Positions 1 through 9,700 of a stretch of DNA of 64,000 nucleotides are shown piece after piece (position 1 is the first letter of the stretch; every line of letters begins with the position of its first letter). Below the pieces are notes generated by a model. The model had not been told where the DNA came from and ran no database searches. It saw only the letters and a list, made by a program, of their open reading frames with translations. Origin of the DNA: Cellulomonas xiejunii (lineage in GTDB: Bacteria; Actinomycetota; Actinomycetes; Actinomycetales; Cellulomonadaceae); contig NZ_CP101987.1 in NCBI RefSeq assembly GCF_024508315.1, positions 806,001 to 870,000 on the forward strand, given 5' to 3'. The position numbers were made by a program, and so were the translations under genes.

Positions 1-2322
1 GCCCTCCACCTTCAGCGGCCGCACGAGCCGACGCTGGGCCCGTCCGTCGGGCCCGACCATCTCGACCCACACGGAGGCCCGCGCCTGCGCGGCTTCCCGC
101 AGGAGCACCAACAGGTCCCCGGGCTCCGTTGTTCCGCCGGTCGGGCGCGCCGGGCGGTGGCCGGGCGTCCCGGCGGCGCGCGCACCGTCGGGAGAGCCCG
201 GACGACGTCGGCCCCCCGTGGTGGCGAAGGACGCGGTCGCCGCCGGCGCGGGGGGCGCAGCGGCCGAGGGACCCGGCGTCACGAGGTCGTCCGCGGGGCT
301 GCCGCGGCGCAGCGAGCGTACGACGGCCGCGGCGCGGTCAGGCTGCGGACGCTCGTGCACCGGTGCCGTGCGACGGCTGCGGGCACGGACCCGGCGCTCG
401 GGCGCGACCGCGTGCACCACCACGCCACGCGCGTCCTCCGCGACCGGGGCCAGGCCGCGCGCGCGCAGGACGGCGAGCAGCTCGGCGGCGGACGCGTCGG
501 CGACGAGCACCGTCGGGGCGAGCAGTCGCAGGCCCAGGGCCGCCAGGCGCGGGTCGTCGGCCAGCCCGGCCAGCAGCGCGGGGTCGTCCGAGCGGACGTA
601 CGACGACGCGGCGCCGGCCCGCAGCCGACCGTGCCGGCGCGCGACGTCACGCACGAGGTACTCCAAGGGCTGCGGGACCCGCCCGCGGGCGGCCGCGCCG
701 AGCCGGGTGAGCAGGTCGTCCGCGGTCGTGCCGGCGTCCAGCGCGCGCAGCACGGACTCGGCGGTGAACCGGACGGTCACCGCGCCGCCACGCGACTCGA
801 CGACGGCCGCCAGGTCGAGCAGGTCCTCGAGGTCCGCACCGGGCCGCCCGGGGACGACGCCCGTGAGGTCCCCCTGCAGCAGGATCTCCTCGACGGGCGC
901 GGGCAGGTCCGCGGCGAGCGCCCTCACGACGTCCTCGCCGGCGAGCAGCGCGCGTCCCGCGGCGGACAGCGCACCCGCGCCGAGCACGCCCAGGCGCGTC
1001 GCGTCCGTGAGCACCGCCTCGATCGCGGACAGGGGCGGGGCCGAGCGGGGCGTGCGCCACTGCAGCGCGGCGTGGACGTCCTGCGCCGGCAACGCGGCCC
1101 CGACGGGCGCGGACGCCAGCACGTCCAGGACCGCGCGCCGCAGCCGCGGCACCCACGGCCGCGTCAGCTCGGGGTCCAGCGCCGCGCGCAGCGCGCCGCG
1201 CTCGTCGCGCCCGCCGACGAGCCACGGCGTGCGGGTCGACACGAGCCACGCGCGCGCCAGCTCGGCCCATCGCGGGGCCAGGTCCTGCGCGGACCACACG
1301 TCGGCCTCGAGCGTCGGGACGAACGCCGGGCTCTCCTCGCCGTCGTCCGCGAGCAGGCCCGCGGACGCAGCGGTCTCGATCAGCCACGCGGCGTGCGCGT
1401 CGTCGACGTCGAGGCCCTGCGCGGTGCGGCGCAGGTCGCGCGCGCCCAGGCCGCCGGCGCGCAGCACGGCGGGCGGCGCCTGCTCCCAGCGGGTCAGCAG
1501 CTGACGCACCAGGCGCACCGTGTGCTCGGCCGCGCGCGCCGACTCCGCGGCGACCACCGGCACGTCACGTACGGGGGCGTCGGCGGACGTGGGGGCGAGC
1601 GCGGGGGCACGGTGGGTCCGGCCGCCGCGCAGCGCGAGCGCGACCGACCGGGGCAGCAGCACGTGGCGCCCGTCGCCACGGACCAGGAGCCCGTGCTCGA
1701 GCAGCCACGCCACGGCGTGCGCCGCTGCGGTCCCGGGTGGCGGCATCACCCCGACGGGCGGCCCCCACGTGAGCGCGTCGAGGACCGGGCCCGCACCGGC
1801 GGGGGCGTCGGTGAGCGCGGTGAGCGGTGAGTCGTCGGCGGACACGGCCGGGACGCCGGCGGGGACGCCCTCACCGGGTGCGCCCTCGCCGGGTGCGTCG
1901 GGGCCGGGCGCGTCGGGGCCGGGCGCCAGGCCGGCGATCGACGTCCCCAGCGCGTCGACGAGCCCCGGTGCGGGGTGCAGTGCACCGTCGTCGTCGGGCC
2001 ACAGCAGCGCGAGCGCGACGGCGTCCCCGATGGCGCGGGTGAGGGCGGGCGCGTCGTCGGGTCCCGCCCCGACAGCCGCCCGGACGTCCTCGGGCCGGGG
2101 TGGCCCCGTGGTCGACGCGAGCACGGTGACGGCCTCGAGGACCTGCAGCACGAGCGCGTCGACCCAGGTCAGTGCGCGGTCGAGGCTGGACCGGCTGGTC
2201 GCCCGGGCCGCGAGGGACGCGAGCGTCGCGGGGTGCGGCGTGGCCAGGTCGGGCCGGCGCACGAGCAGCGCGACGAGCTCGTCGTCGCTGCGTGCGCGCA
2301 GGTACCCGGTGAACGTGGCCAT
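1..2322 (-). CDS. Helicase-associated domain protein (XPB/Ssl2 N-terminal-like), C-terminus off window
   Basis: The reading frame is open from an ATG at 2322 (alternative GTG at 2328) to the left edge, giving 774 residues without a stop. It begins MATFTGYLRARSDDELVALL and continues with helical repeats, including a segment reading RFTAESVLRALDAG, typical of the actinobacterial protein annotated as helicase XPB/Ssl2 N-terminal-domain protein. Near the left edge the text EMVGPDGRAQRRLVRPLKVE resembles the WYL-like tail of that family. In mycobacteria this gene lies beside ercc3/XPB, so an XPB helicase gene may lie just outside the window (inference). No ATPase motifs are visible here. The family call rests on remembered similarity. 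The start is supported by the compact N-terminus. It is divergent from nothing close by; an 81-bp gap separates it from the next minus-strand gene. Confidence 0.8.
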   Translation of the reverse strand, partial: MATFTGYLRARSDDELVALLVRRPDLATPHPATLASLAARATSRSSLDRALTWVDALVLQVLEAVTVLASTTGPPRPEDVRAAVGAGPDDAPALTRAIGDAVALALLWPDDDGALHPAPGLVDALGTSIAGLAPGPDAPGPDAPGEGAPGEGVPAGVPAVSADDSPLTALTDAPAGAGPVLDALTWGPPVGVMPPPGTAAAHAVAWLLEHGLLVRGDGRHVLLPRSVALALRGGRTHRAPALAPTSADAPVRDVPVVAAESARAAEHTVRLVRQLLTRWEQAPPAVLRAGGLGARDLRRTAQGLDVDDAHAAWLIETAASAGLLADDGEESPAFVPTLEADVWSAQDLAPRWAELARAWLVSTRTPWLVGGRDERGALRAALDPELTRPWVPRLRRAVLDVLASAPVGAALPAQDVHAALQWRTPRSAPPLSAIEAVLTDATRLGVLGAGALSAAGRALLAGEDVVRALAADLPAPVEEILLQGDLTGVVPGRPGADLEDLLDLAAVVESRGGAVTVRFTAESVLRALDAGTTADDLLTRLGAAARGRVPQPLEYLVRDVARRHGRLRAGAASSYVRSDDPALLAGLADDPRLAALGLRLLAPTVLVADASAAELLAVLRARGLAPVAEDARGVVVHAVAPERRVRARSRRTAPVHERPQPDRAAAVVRSLRRGSPADDLVTPGPSAAAPPAPAATASFATTGGRRRPGSPDGARAAGTPGHRPARPTGGTTEPGDLLVLLREAAQARASVWVEMVGPDGRAQRRLVRPLKVEG

Positions 2323-2403
2323 CCGCACCACGATACGTGCGCGCCGCGGTCACGTGCTCGTGACGGGTGGCCGCCTTGCTCACGTGCCCCGGCAGGCGGG
2401 GTG

Positions 2404-3333
2404 TCAGGTGCCCGCGGGCTCGTCGTCCCCGGGTGAGGTGGTCGGCTCGGGTGGGGTGGTGGGGCCCGGGGTCGGACCCGGCACCGTCGTGGGCGCCGGA
2501 GCGGCGGAGGGCGCGGGGGTCGCCGGTACCGGTGACGGGGCCGGCGTGGGATCGCCGGCCGGTGCCGGGGTGGGCGTCGGTGCCGCCGTCCGGCGGGGCG
2601 TGGAGCCCTGGGGGCGTGCCGGGGCGTCCGGGCGTGTGGCCCGGGGGGTCGGGGTGGGGGCCGCCGGGGCGACGGTCGGCTCGACGGTGGGGGTGGCCCG
2701 GCTGCCGGTCATCCGGGCGACGAGGGTCGCGACGCCGTCCCGGTGGGAGCCGACCTCGCGCAGCATCCGGTCGGCGTCGGGGGCGGTCGTCGGTGCGACG
2801 TGCGCCTTGAGCCACGCCTGCGCGGCGATGACCGCCCGCTCGAGCGCCCGGCGTGCCTCCGGGTCCACGTCGTGCGCGCCGGCGAGCGTCGCGCGCGCGA
2901 CGGCGAGGTCCACCTGCAGCCGACCCACCTCGCGGTCGAGCGACGCGGTCGCGGGTGCCGACGGCGTGGGCGACGCCGTCGGCGCGGCGGCCGTCCCGTC
3001 GCCGGCCCGGCCGTCGCCCGCGAGGGACGCCGTGGCCACTGCCGCGCTCACGAGGAGGGCCGCGCCCGCTGCCGCGACGGTCACGCGCGGCACCCGGAGA
3101 CGACGGGACCGCGTGCGGGTGGCACGACCGTCCAGCCCGAGGTGGGCCGGGGTGCCCGCACGGCCGTCAGGCGAGGGCTCGGTGCCCGGCGCGGGTGCCC
3201 CCCGCAGGGCGGGCCCGTCGACGGGCGGGGCAGGTTCGCCGACCCGGACGGGAGCCCACGCGGGGACGCGCGCACGGTGCGGTGGCGGGCCCGGCGGGAC
3301 GCCGCGGGCGTCGGCGTCGGGGCTCGTGCTCAC
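2404..3333 (-). CDS. Proline/threonine-rich single-pass membrane protein, unknown function
   Basis: This 309-residue protein of unknown function has a cytoplasmic Pro/Arg-rich N-terminus (residues 1-80). One predicted membrane segment follows (VTVAAAGAALLVSAAVATA, about residues 84-103). A helical segment at about 130-210 with many Ala, Arg and Leu residues could form a coiled coil. The tail is about 90 residues of TPTP/APAP low-complexity sequence, like a cell-wall-spanning linker. No sorting signal or catalytic motif is visible. The start ATG at 3333 is the only good one, and the gene is divergent from the M20 peptidase gene across 131 bp. An anti-sigma-like or wall-associated role is possible but unsupported. 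Confidence 0.7.
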   Translation of the reverse strand: MSTSPDADARGVPPGPPPHRARVPAWAPVRVGEPAPPVDGPALRGAPAPGTEPSPDGRAGTPAHLGLDGRATRTRSRRLRVPRVTVAAAGAALLVSAAVATASLAGDGRAGDGTAAAPTASPTPSAPATASLDREVGRLQVDLAVARATLAGAHDVDPEARRALERAVIAAQAWLKAHVAPTTAPDADRMLREVGSHRDGVATLVARMTGSRATPTVEPTVAPAAPTPTPRATRPDAPARPQGSTPRRTAAPTPTPAPAGDPTPAPSPVPATPAPSAAPAPTTVPGPTPGPTTPPEPTTSPGDDEPAGT

Positions 3334-3464
3334 CGGCCCAGGCTAGGGACGCCATCGGCCGTGACGTGGGACGTCGTCCTCGGCGGACGGGGGATCCTCC
3401 GATCGTGGCGTCACCCGGGTGGCGCACGCGGCCGCCCTTCGTCGCGCTGTGGCAAGGTGGCGCC

Positions 3465-4721
3465 ATGGGGCACCACGAGGGCACGACGCAGGACCCGACC
3501 AGGACGCTGGACGCCGCCGCGCTGACGTCCCTGCGCGAGGACGCCGCAGCGGACCTGCCGCAGACAGCCGCGCTGCGCCACGCGCTGCACCGGGTCCCCG
3601 AGCGAGGGCTGGAGCTGCCGCTCACACAGCGGCTCGTGCTGGAGGCGCTCGCGGACCTCGACCTCGAGGTGTCGACGGGCAGCGCGCTGTCGTCCGTCAC
3701 GGCCGTGCTGCGCGGCGCGCGCCCCGGCCCGGCGGTCCTGCTGCGCGGTGACATGGACGCGTTGCCGGTCACCGAGCAGACGGGTGAGCCCTTCACGTCG
3801 CAGCACGAGGGCGTCATGCACGCGTGCGGGCACGACCTGCACGTGGCGGGCCTGGTCGGGGCGGCGCGGCTCCTCGCGGCACGCCGCGAGGAGATCGCGG
3901 GGTCGGTCGTCCTGATGTTCCAGCCCGGTGAGGAGGGCTACCACGGTGCGCGCCTCATGATCGAGGAGGGGGTGCTCGACGCGGCCGGCTCGCGGGTCGT
4001 CGCCGCGTACGGCGCGCACGTCATGTCCTCGACGCTGCCGTCGGGCGTCGTCGCGTCGCGTCCCGGGACGCTCATGGCCGCCTCCGACACGGTGCGCGTC
4101 ACGGTCGAGGGGCGCGGCGGGCACGGGTCCAAGCCGTACCTCGCGGCGGACCCCGTGCCGGTGGCCGCCGAGATGGTGCTCGCGCTGCAGGCGATGGTGA
4201 CCCGCCAGTTCGACGTGTTCGATCCCGTCGTGGTCACGGTCGGCCGCGTCGAGGCCGGGACCAAGGACAACATCATCCCGGACACCGCCCACCTCGAGGC
4301 GACGATCCGCACGTTCAGCCCCGCGACGCACGCGGTGGTGCCGGAGCGGATCGCACGCCTGGCCGAGCACGTCGCGGCGGCGCACGGCCTGACCGCGAGC
4401 GTCGAGTACACCCGCGGCTACCCGGTGACCGTGAACGACGCCGCCGAGGTCGCGCGCGCCCGCCGCGTGACGCAGACCCTGTACGGCGAGGCCGCCTGGT
4501 TCGACGCGGACGTCCCCGTGCCGGGTGCCGAGGACTTCTCGTACGTGCTGCAGCACGTGCCCGGCGCGTTCGTGTTCGTCGGGGCGACGCCTGCGGGTCA
4601 GAACCCCGCGGACGCGCCGTACAACCACTCGCCGCGCGCCCGCTTCGCCGACGACGCCCTGGTGCCCAGCGCCGCGGTGCTCGCGGGGCTTGCGCTCGAC
4701 CGGCTCGCGCAGGGCGCCTGA
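3465..4721 (+). CDS. M20 family metallopeptidase / amidohydrolase
   Basis: This 418-residue cytosolic M20D-type hydrolase would cleave N-acyl or peptidic amide bonds (hippurate, N-acetyl-amino acid or indole-acetyl-amino acid type). Metal-ligand motifs are visible: RGDMDALP, then HACGHDLHV near residue 120, the general-base pair in QPGEEGYHGA near 155, and the late NHSPRARF histidine. The lid/dimerisation domain carries GRGGHGSKPYLAADPV. The frame is open upstream to 2853, but the ATG at 3465 is preceded by AAGGTGG at correct spacing, and homology begins after it. The substrate cannot be read from the sequence. It stands alone, divergent from the Pro-rich membrane protein gene. Confidence 0.9.
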   Translation: MGHHEGTTQDPTRTLDAAALTSLREDAAADLPQTAALRHALHRVPERGLELPLTQRLVLEALADLDLEVSTGSALSSVTAVLRGARPGPAVLLRGDMDALPVTEQTGEPFTSQHEGVMHACGHDLHVAGLVGAARLLAARREEIAGSVVLMFQPGEEGYHGARLMIEEGVLDAAGSRVVAAYGAHVMSSTLPSGVVASRPGTLMAASDTVRVTVEGRGGHGSKPYLAADPVPVAAEMVLALQAMVTRQFDVFDPVVVTVGRVEAGTKDNIIPDTAHLEATIRTFSPATHAVVPERIARLAEHVAAAHGLTASVEYTRGYPVTVNDAAEVARARRVTQTLYGEAAWFDADVPVPGAEDFSYVLQHVPGAFVFVGATPAGQNPADAPYNHSPRARFADDALVPSAAVLAGLALDRLAQGA

Positions 4722-4795
4722 GCCCTCGACGACCGGTCCGCCGCGGCCCGCCCGGGTGCGTTCCGGTCAGGCGCGCGGTCGGGGGGCGTGTGCGG

Positions 4796-5137
4796 TCAGG
4801 AGTGCCCGACGCACGTGGTCGCCGTCGGCCGGGCCTCGAGCCGCGCGTCGTCGATCGTCTCGCCGCCCACGGCGCACCTGCCGTACGTCCCGGCGTCCAT
4901 CCGCGCGAGCGCCGCGTCCACCTCCGCCAGGCGTCGGCGGGCGGCGTCGCCGAGGGCCTGGAGCTGGGCGCGCTCGAACGCGATGGTCGCGCCCTCCGGG
5001 TCGTGCTCGTCGTCGACGTTGGCGTCACGTGCGGCGTCGACGACCTCCTGGCGCGCGTCGCCGAGGCCGGTCAGCCGCCCGAGGGTGTCGGCCCGCAGCG
5101 CCAGGAGCAGCTCACGTGCCCGCGCGTCGTCCACCAC
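4796..5137 (-). CDS. TraR/DksA-family protein with a degenerate zinc finger
   Basis: This 113-residue protein has an N-terminal coiled-coil helix pair (about residues 1-85, ending RMDAGTYGRC) and a DksA/TraR C-terminal zinc-finger-like segment (YGRCAVGGETIDDARLEARP, then TATTCVGHS). Family members bind the RNA polymerase secondary channel and normally carry a CxxC...CxxC finger. Here the pattern reads C-x2-G ... C-x2-H, so two of the four cysteines are absent. Some actinobacterial relatives also lack zinc ligands, so the protein may still fold. It is convergent with the M20 peptidase gene and divergent from the cold-shock operon. Confidence 0.85.
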   Translation of the reverse strand: MVDDARARELLLALRADTLGRLTGLGDARQEVVDAARDANVDDEHDPEGATIAFERAQLQALGDAARRRLAEVDAALARMDAGTYGRCAVGGETIDDARLEARPTATTCVGHS

Positions 5138-5317
5138 CCCGGTCTACCACCCGGCGTGGTGGGTCGGGCGTCGGCGCGCACGCGTCGACCCAGCGCCCCG
5201 GGTGGGAGCCGGGCGCCACGGCCGGTCCCGGCCCTGGCGCCTGGGTGGTCCGGCCCCCCGGAGCGAGCCGCGGAGGGGTTCGCGCGCGGCAGGAGGGTAT
5301 CGACGTGCGCGGCCCGG

Positions 5318-5323
5318 TAGCCT
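5318..5323 (+). promoter_or_regulatory. Probable -10 box (TAGCCT) of the cold-shock operon
   Basis: TAGCCT sits about 53 nt upstream of the GTG start of the cold-shock gene, leaving a short untranslated leader with its own Shine-Dalgarno stretch (GAAGGAGCAGGAG). A clear -35 is not visible. Confidence 0.4.
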
Positions 5324-5376
5324 GGTGGCCATCTGCGGGAGTGCTCGTGGACGTGTCCGGCGCTGAAGGAGCAGGA

Positions 5377-5760
5377 GTGCCCACCGGCAAGGTCAAGTGG
5401 TTCGACACCGAGCGTGGATTCGGCTTCATCGCGAGCGACGACGGCGGTGAGGTGTTCCTGCACGCCTCGGCGCTGCCCGTGGGGGTCAGCGACCCCAAGC
5501 CCGGCACCAAGGTCGAGTTCGGCGTGGCGGACGGCCGGCGTGGACCGCAGGCCCTGTCCGTCACCGTGCTGGACCCGGTGCCGTCGGTCGTGAAGGCCCG
5601 GCGCCCCCCGGCGGACGAGATGGCCGTGGTCGTCGAGGACCTCATCAAGGTGCTCGACAAGATCGGCAACGACCTGCGCCGGGGCCGCTACCCCGAGGGT
5701 CAGCGCTCCGCCCAGTACGCGGCGCTGCTGCGCGGCGTCGCCGACAAGCTCGAGGCCTGA
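5377..5760 (+). CDS. Cold-shock domain protein with C-terminal extension
   Basis: This 127-residue nucleic-acid-binding protein starts with GTG at 5377, after the purine-rich stretch GAAGGAGCAGGAG. Residues 1-65 form the cold-shock OB fold with RNP1-like (GFGFIAS) and RNP2-like (VFLHASAL) motifs. The remaining 60 residues form a helical extension (EMAVVVEDLIKVLDKIGND), as in the mycobacterial CspB type, rather than the 67-residue CspA type. It is the first gene of an apparent operon with DUF3027 (2-bp gap) and the Hsp90-like ATPase (overlap), the conserved actinobacterial order. The frame is open far upstream, but that part lacks homology. Confidence 0.93.
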   Translation: MPTGKVKWFDTERGFGFIASDDGGEVFLHASALPVGVSDPKPGTKVEFGVADGRRGPQALSVTVLDPVPSVVKARRPPADEMAVVVEDLIKVLDKIGNDLRRGRYPEGQRSAQYAALLRGVADKLEA

Positions 5761-5762
5761 TC

Positions 5763-6740
5763 GTGGCTGCCGTCAAGGACGCCGTCCTGGAGCGTGCCGT
5801 CGACCTCGCGCGCGAGGTCGCGCTCGAGATCGCCGAGGAGCCGGAATACGTCGGCGAGTACCTCGGTGCCGTCCGCGAGGCGGAGCGTCTCGTGTCCCAC
5901 CGCTTCGCGTGCACGGCCCGGGGGTACCGGGGCTGGGCGTGGACCGTCACGGTCGCGCGCGTGCCGCGCGGGCGGACGGCCACCGTCTGCGAGGCAGAGC
6001 TGCTGCCGGGTGAGGACGCGGTCCTCGCGAAGCCGTGGGTGCCGTGGTCGGAGCGGCTGCGGCCGGGCGACATCGGCCCCGGCGACGTCCTGCCGTTCCG
6101 CGCCGACGACCCGCGCCTCGAGCCGGGCTTCACCCCGACGGGCGACCCCGAGATCGACGAGGTCGCGATCGACGAGCTCGCGCTCGCGCGGGTCCGCGTC
6201 CTGTCGCCGCAGGGTCGCGCGGAGGCGGCGCAGCGGTGGTACCGCGGGTCGCGCGGCCCGGCGACGCCCGGTGCGGTCGCGTCCGCCGCCGCGTGCTGGT
6301 CGTGCGGGTTCCTCGTGCCGCTGCAGGGTTCGCTCGGGCAGCTGTTCGCCGTGTGCGCCAACGAGTGGTCGCCTGACGACGGCAAGGTCGTCAGCCTCGA
6401 CCACGGCTGCGGCGCCCACTCGGAGACGGATTCCGAGCCCGTGGCCAGCGAGTGGCCCGCTCCCGAGCCGCTCTTCGACGAGCTGGCGATCGACGTCGTC
6501 GAGCGCACGGACGGTGCCGAGACCCGTGCCGAGGCCGAGGCCACGGCTCCGACCGCGGAGCCCGCCGTCGACGTCACCGCGACCACGGACACCGCGACCA
6601 CGGACACCGCGACCACGGACACCGCGACCACGGACACCGCGACCATGGACACCGCGACCACGGACACCGCGCCGACGGAGTCCGGGGCCACCGACACGGG
6701 GACCACGGACGCCGACGGGCGTCCCGCCGACGAGGCGTGA
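5763..6740 (+). CDS. DUF3027 domain protein
   Basis: This 325-residue actinobacterial protein of unknown biochemical role starts with GTG two bases after the cold-shock stop. The conserved core spans about residues 1-235, with MAAVKDAVLERAVDLAREVA at the N-terminus, the RGYRGWAWTVTVARVPRG block, a CWSCGFLVPLQG segment with two cysteines, and FAVCANEWSPDDGKVVSLDH with a third. The arrangement suggests a possible metal site (inference). The C-terminal 90 residues are acidic low-complexity sequence containing about seven copies of a five-residue TATTD-type repeat. Its stop overlaps the GTG of the next gene, so translational coupling is likely. Confidence 0.92.
   Translation: MAAVKDAVLERAVDLAREVALEIAEEPEYVGEYLGAVREAERLVSHRFACTARGYRGWAWTVTVARVPRGRTATVCEAELLPGEDAVLAKPWVPWSERLRPGDIGPGDVLPFRADDPRLEPGFTPTGDPEIDEVAIDELALARVRVLSPQGRAEAAQRWYRGSRGPATPGAVASAAACWSCGFLVPLQGSLGQLFAVCANEWSPDDGKVVSLDHGCGAHSETDSEPVASEWPAPEPLFDELAIDVVERTDGAETRAEAEATAPTAEPAVDVTATTDTATTDTATTDTATTDTATMDTATTDTAPTESGATDTGTTDADGRPADEA
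6576..6680 (+). repeat. In-frame 15-bp tandem repeat (about 7 copies)
   Basis: Seven consecutive units of ACCGCGACCACGGAC encode TATTD-like pentapeptides in the acidic tail of the DUF3027 protein. The first six units are identical or differ at one base, and the seventh has diverged. Copy number probably varies between strains by slippage. Confidence 0.9.
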
Positions 6741-9700
6741 CCACGGACGTCTTCGGCACGGCCGCGCTGCGCGGGGCGGTGCTGGAGGCGTGGCGGGCGT
6801 CACCGACCCGGTTGCGGGAGGACGCGAACACCGAGGAGGACCACGCTCGCGGGTACTACCGCGACCGGGTGCTGGTCGAGCTCGCGCAGAACGCGGCGGA
6901 CGCCGCGACGCGCGCGGCCGTCGGGGGGCGCCTGCTGCTGCGGCTGGCGACGACGGACGAGGGCACGGCCGTGCTGGTCGCCGCGAACACGGGCGCACCC
7001 CTGGACGCCGCGGGCGTCGCGTCGCTCGCGTCACTGCGCGCGTCGGCCAAGCGGGACGCCGGGACGGGCACGGTCGGGCGGTTCGGCGTGGGGTTCGCGG
7101 CGGTGCGGGCCGTGTCGGACGAGATCATGGTCGCCTCGACGACCGGCGCGGTGCGGTTCTCGCTGGTGGACACCCTCCAGACCCTGGAGGAGACCGCGGC
7201 GCAGGAGGCCGCGCAGGGACGCCCGACCCTCGCGGACGAGGTGCGCCGCCGCGACGGCTCCCTGCCGGTGCTGCGGCTGCCGTGGCCGACGGAGGCCCGG
7301 TCGCCGTCGGGGTACGACACGGCCGTCGTCCTGGAGCTGCGGGACGAGGTCGTGCGGGACGAGGTCCGGTCGCTGCTGGAAGCCGTCGACGACGTGCTGC
7401 TGCTGGCGCTGCCGGGGCTCGTGGAGGTGCTCGTCGACGTCGAGGGCGCCGCGCCGCGCCGCCTGGCGGACGTCCATGACCGTTGGGACGTCCTGACGGC
7501 CGAGGGTGAGGTGCCGCTGGCGCTGGTCGCGGACCGTCCGGTGGAGCAGCGCGGCGCGCGGTCGTGGCGCGTGACGTGGGCGCTGCCGCGCGGGGCTGCG
7601 ACGCAGGTGCCGCACGTGGTCCACGCGCCGACGCCCACGGACGAGCCGTGCTCGCTGCCCGCGCTGCTGGTGGCGACGCTGCCGCTGGACCCGTCGCGTC
7701 GGCACGTGGCACCGGGCCCGCTGACGGACGAGGTGCTGGCCTGTGCGGGTCTGGCGTACGCGGCGCTCGTGGGGCGGGTGGCAGCCGAGGGGCAGGACGC
7801 GACGGCGCTGGTCCCCACGGGTCTGGCGGCCGGGCCCGTCGACTCCGTGCTGCGCGAGCGGGCCCTCGACGCGCTGGTCCGCACGCCGCTGCTGGTGCCC
7901 GCGTCCCCTCAGGACGACCTCGTCGCACCCCTGCGTGCGACCACGGTGCGCGACCTGACGGACCGCGCGGCGGTCGCGGCGCTCGGCGCAGTGGTCGCGG
8001 GCCTGGTGCGCGTCCCGCCGTCGGGTGCCGCCGCGGTGCGGGCGCTGGGGGTCGAGGAGCGCACGCTCGCCGAGGTCGTGGACGAGCTGCCGACGGGCGG
8101 CGACGTCGACTGGCCGACGCTCTACGACGCGCTGGACGGTGCGGCGCAGGACGCGACCGCGCGCGAGGGCCTGGCCTCGCTGCCCGTGCCCCTCGTCGAC
8201 GGCCGCGTGGTCCGCGGGCCGCGGGGCGTGGTCCTGCTCGACGACGACCTGACGGCCCTGGCGCCGGCGACGCTGGTGGCGCTGCGCGAGTGGGGTCTGC
8301 GGGTGGCGGACCCGGCGGCGGCCCGTCCGCTGCTGGCCCGGCTGGGAGCGCAGCGCGTGGACGCTGCGGCGCTGCTGGCCCACCCGGCACTGCGGGCGGC
8401 CGTGCTGGGGCAGGCGGACGACGACGACCTCGAGCACGCGGACGACGTGACGGCCGCCGTGCTGGACGTGGTGCGCGCGGCGGGGACCGTGCCGGCGTCC
8501 GCAGCGGGGTGGCTGGGCCTGCTGACGCTCGACGCGGCGGACGGGGAGCCCGCGCCGGCCCACGGGCTGGTGCTGCCGGGCGGTCCTGCGGCGCGGCTGC
8601 TCGACCAGCGGGTCCTGGCTCCTGTGGCAGCCGACGCGGTCGAGCGCTGGGGCCGTGACGTGCTCGTGGCGGTCGGCGTGCGGGACGACCTGGTGGTGAC
8701 GACCGTGCCGGACGTCGTCGCGGGCGTCGTCCCCGATGACGAGGGCGACGACGGGGCGTCCCTGGCGGCTGCGTCGCTGGACGGCTGGGCGCAGTACGTG
8801 GACGAGCTCGCGGAGGTGCTGGGCGTCGGGTCGTACTGCGGTGACGTGCCCGCGGTCGCGGACCTGGACGCCGTCGACGACGCACGCTGGCCCGAGCTGC
8901 TGGCGCACCTGGCCGGCACGCCGGCGCTGCGGACGGCGCTCGTGACGCCGGTGCGGGGCGAGGGCGCGACGGCCGCCGGCCCGTCGTACACGGCGTGGTG
9001 GCTGCGCACGCGCGCCGACCTGCCGCTGCCCGAGGTGTTCGCGCTCCCGGGCGCCTGCGGGCTCCCGGCGGCGCTGGTGCCTCCGGTGCCCGACGTGCTC
9101 GCGGCCCTGGACGCTGACGTGCTGCGCGCTCTCGGCGGGGTCGGGTCGCTCGCGGAGGTCCCGGCGGCGCGGTGGCCCGCGGTGCTGGAGCGTCTGGGGC
9201 CGGACGGCGCGTCCGTGCCGCTCGACGTGGCGGGGCACGTGTGGCGCGCGTGGGCGGCGGGTGCCGGGCCGGACGAGCCGCCGGCGGTGCTGGTGGCCCT
9301 GACGGCACCGGGGGTCGCCCACGTGGTGCCCGACGCGGTGGTGGCCGACGACCCGCGGTGGTGGCAGCGCGCGGGTGCGCACGACGTGCCGGTCGTGCCG
9401 GTCCCGGTGTCGGGCGCGGACGACGACGCCGCGGCTCGGGTCGCCGACCTGCTGGACCTTCCGCTCGCGTCCTCGCAGGGCGACGGGGACGTCGCGGGCG
9501 ACGGTGAGCCGGAGGACGTGCCGGAGTCGCTGGTCGCGCTGCTGCCCGACGCCCCCGCGGTCTGGTGGCGGCACGACGAGCTGCACGTGGGCGGCGCCGA
9601 CGTCGGCTGGTGGGTCGTCGGCGCGGGTGCGCAGGCGCACGTGCACGCCGTGCACGTCGCAGGGCTGGCCTCGGGCCTGGCGTGGGCGAGCGGCCGGTGG

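Noticed and set aside
157-1830. Plus-strand frame over the helicase-associated gene
   Set aside because: It has Arg/Gly-rich low-complexity text without family character, while the minus strand encodes a coherent protein.
7031-9655. Long minus-strand reading frame opposite the Hsp90-like gene
   Set aside because: It is rich in Arg, His and Gln with no domain, a mirror of the GC-biased third codon positions of the real gene.
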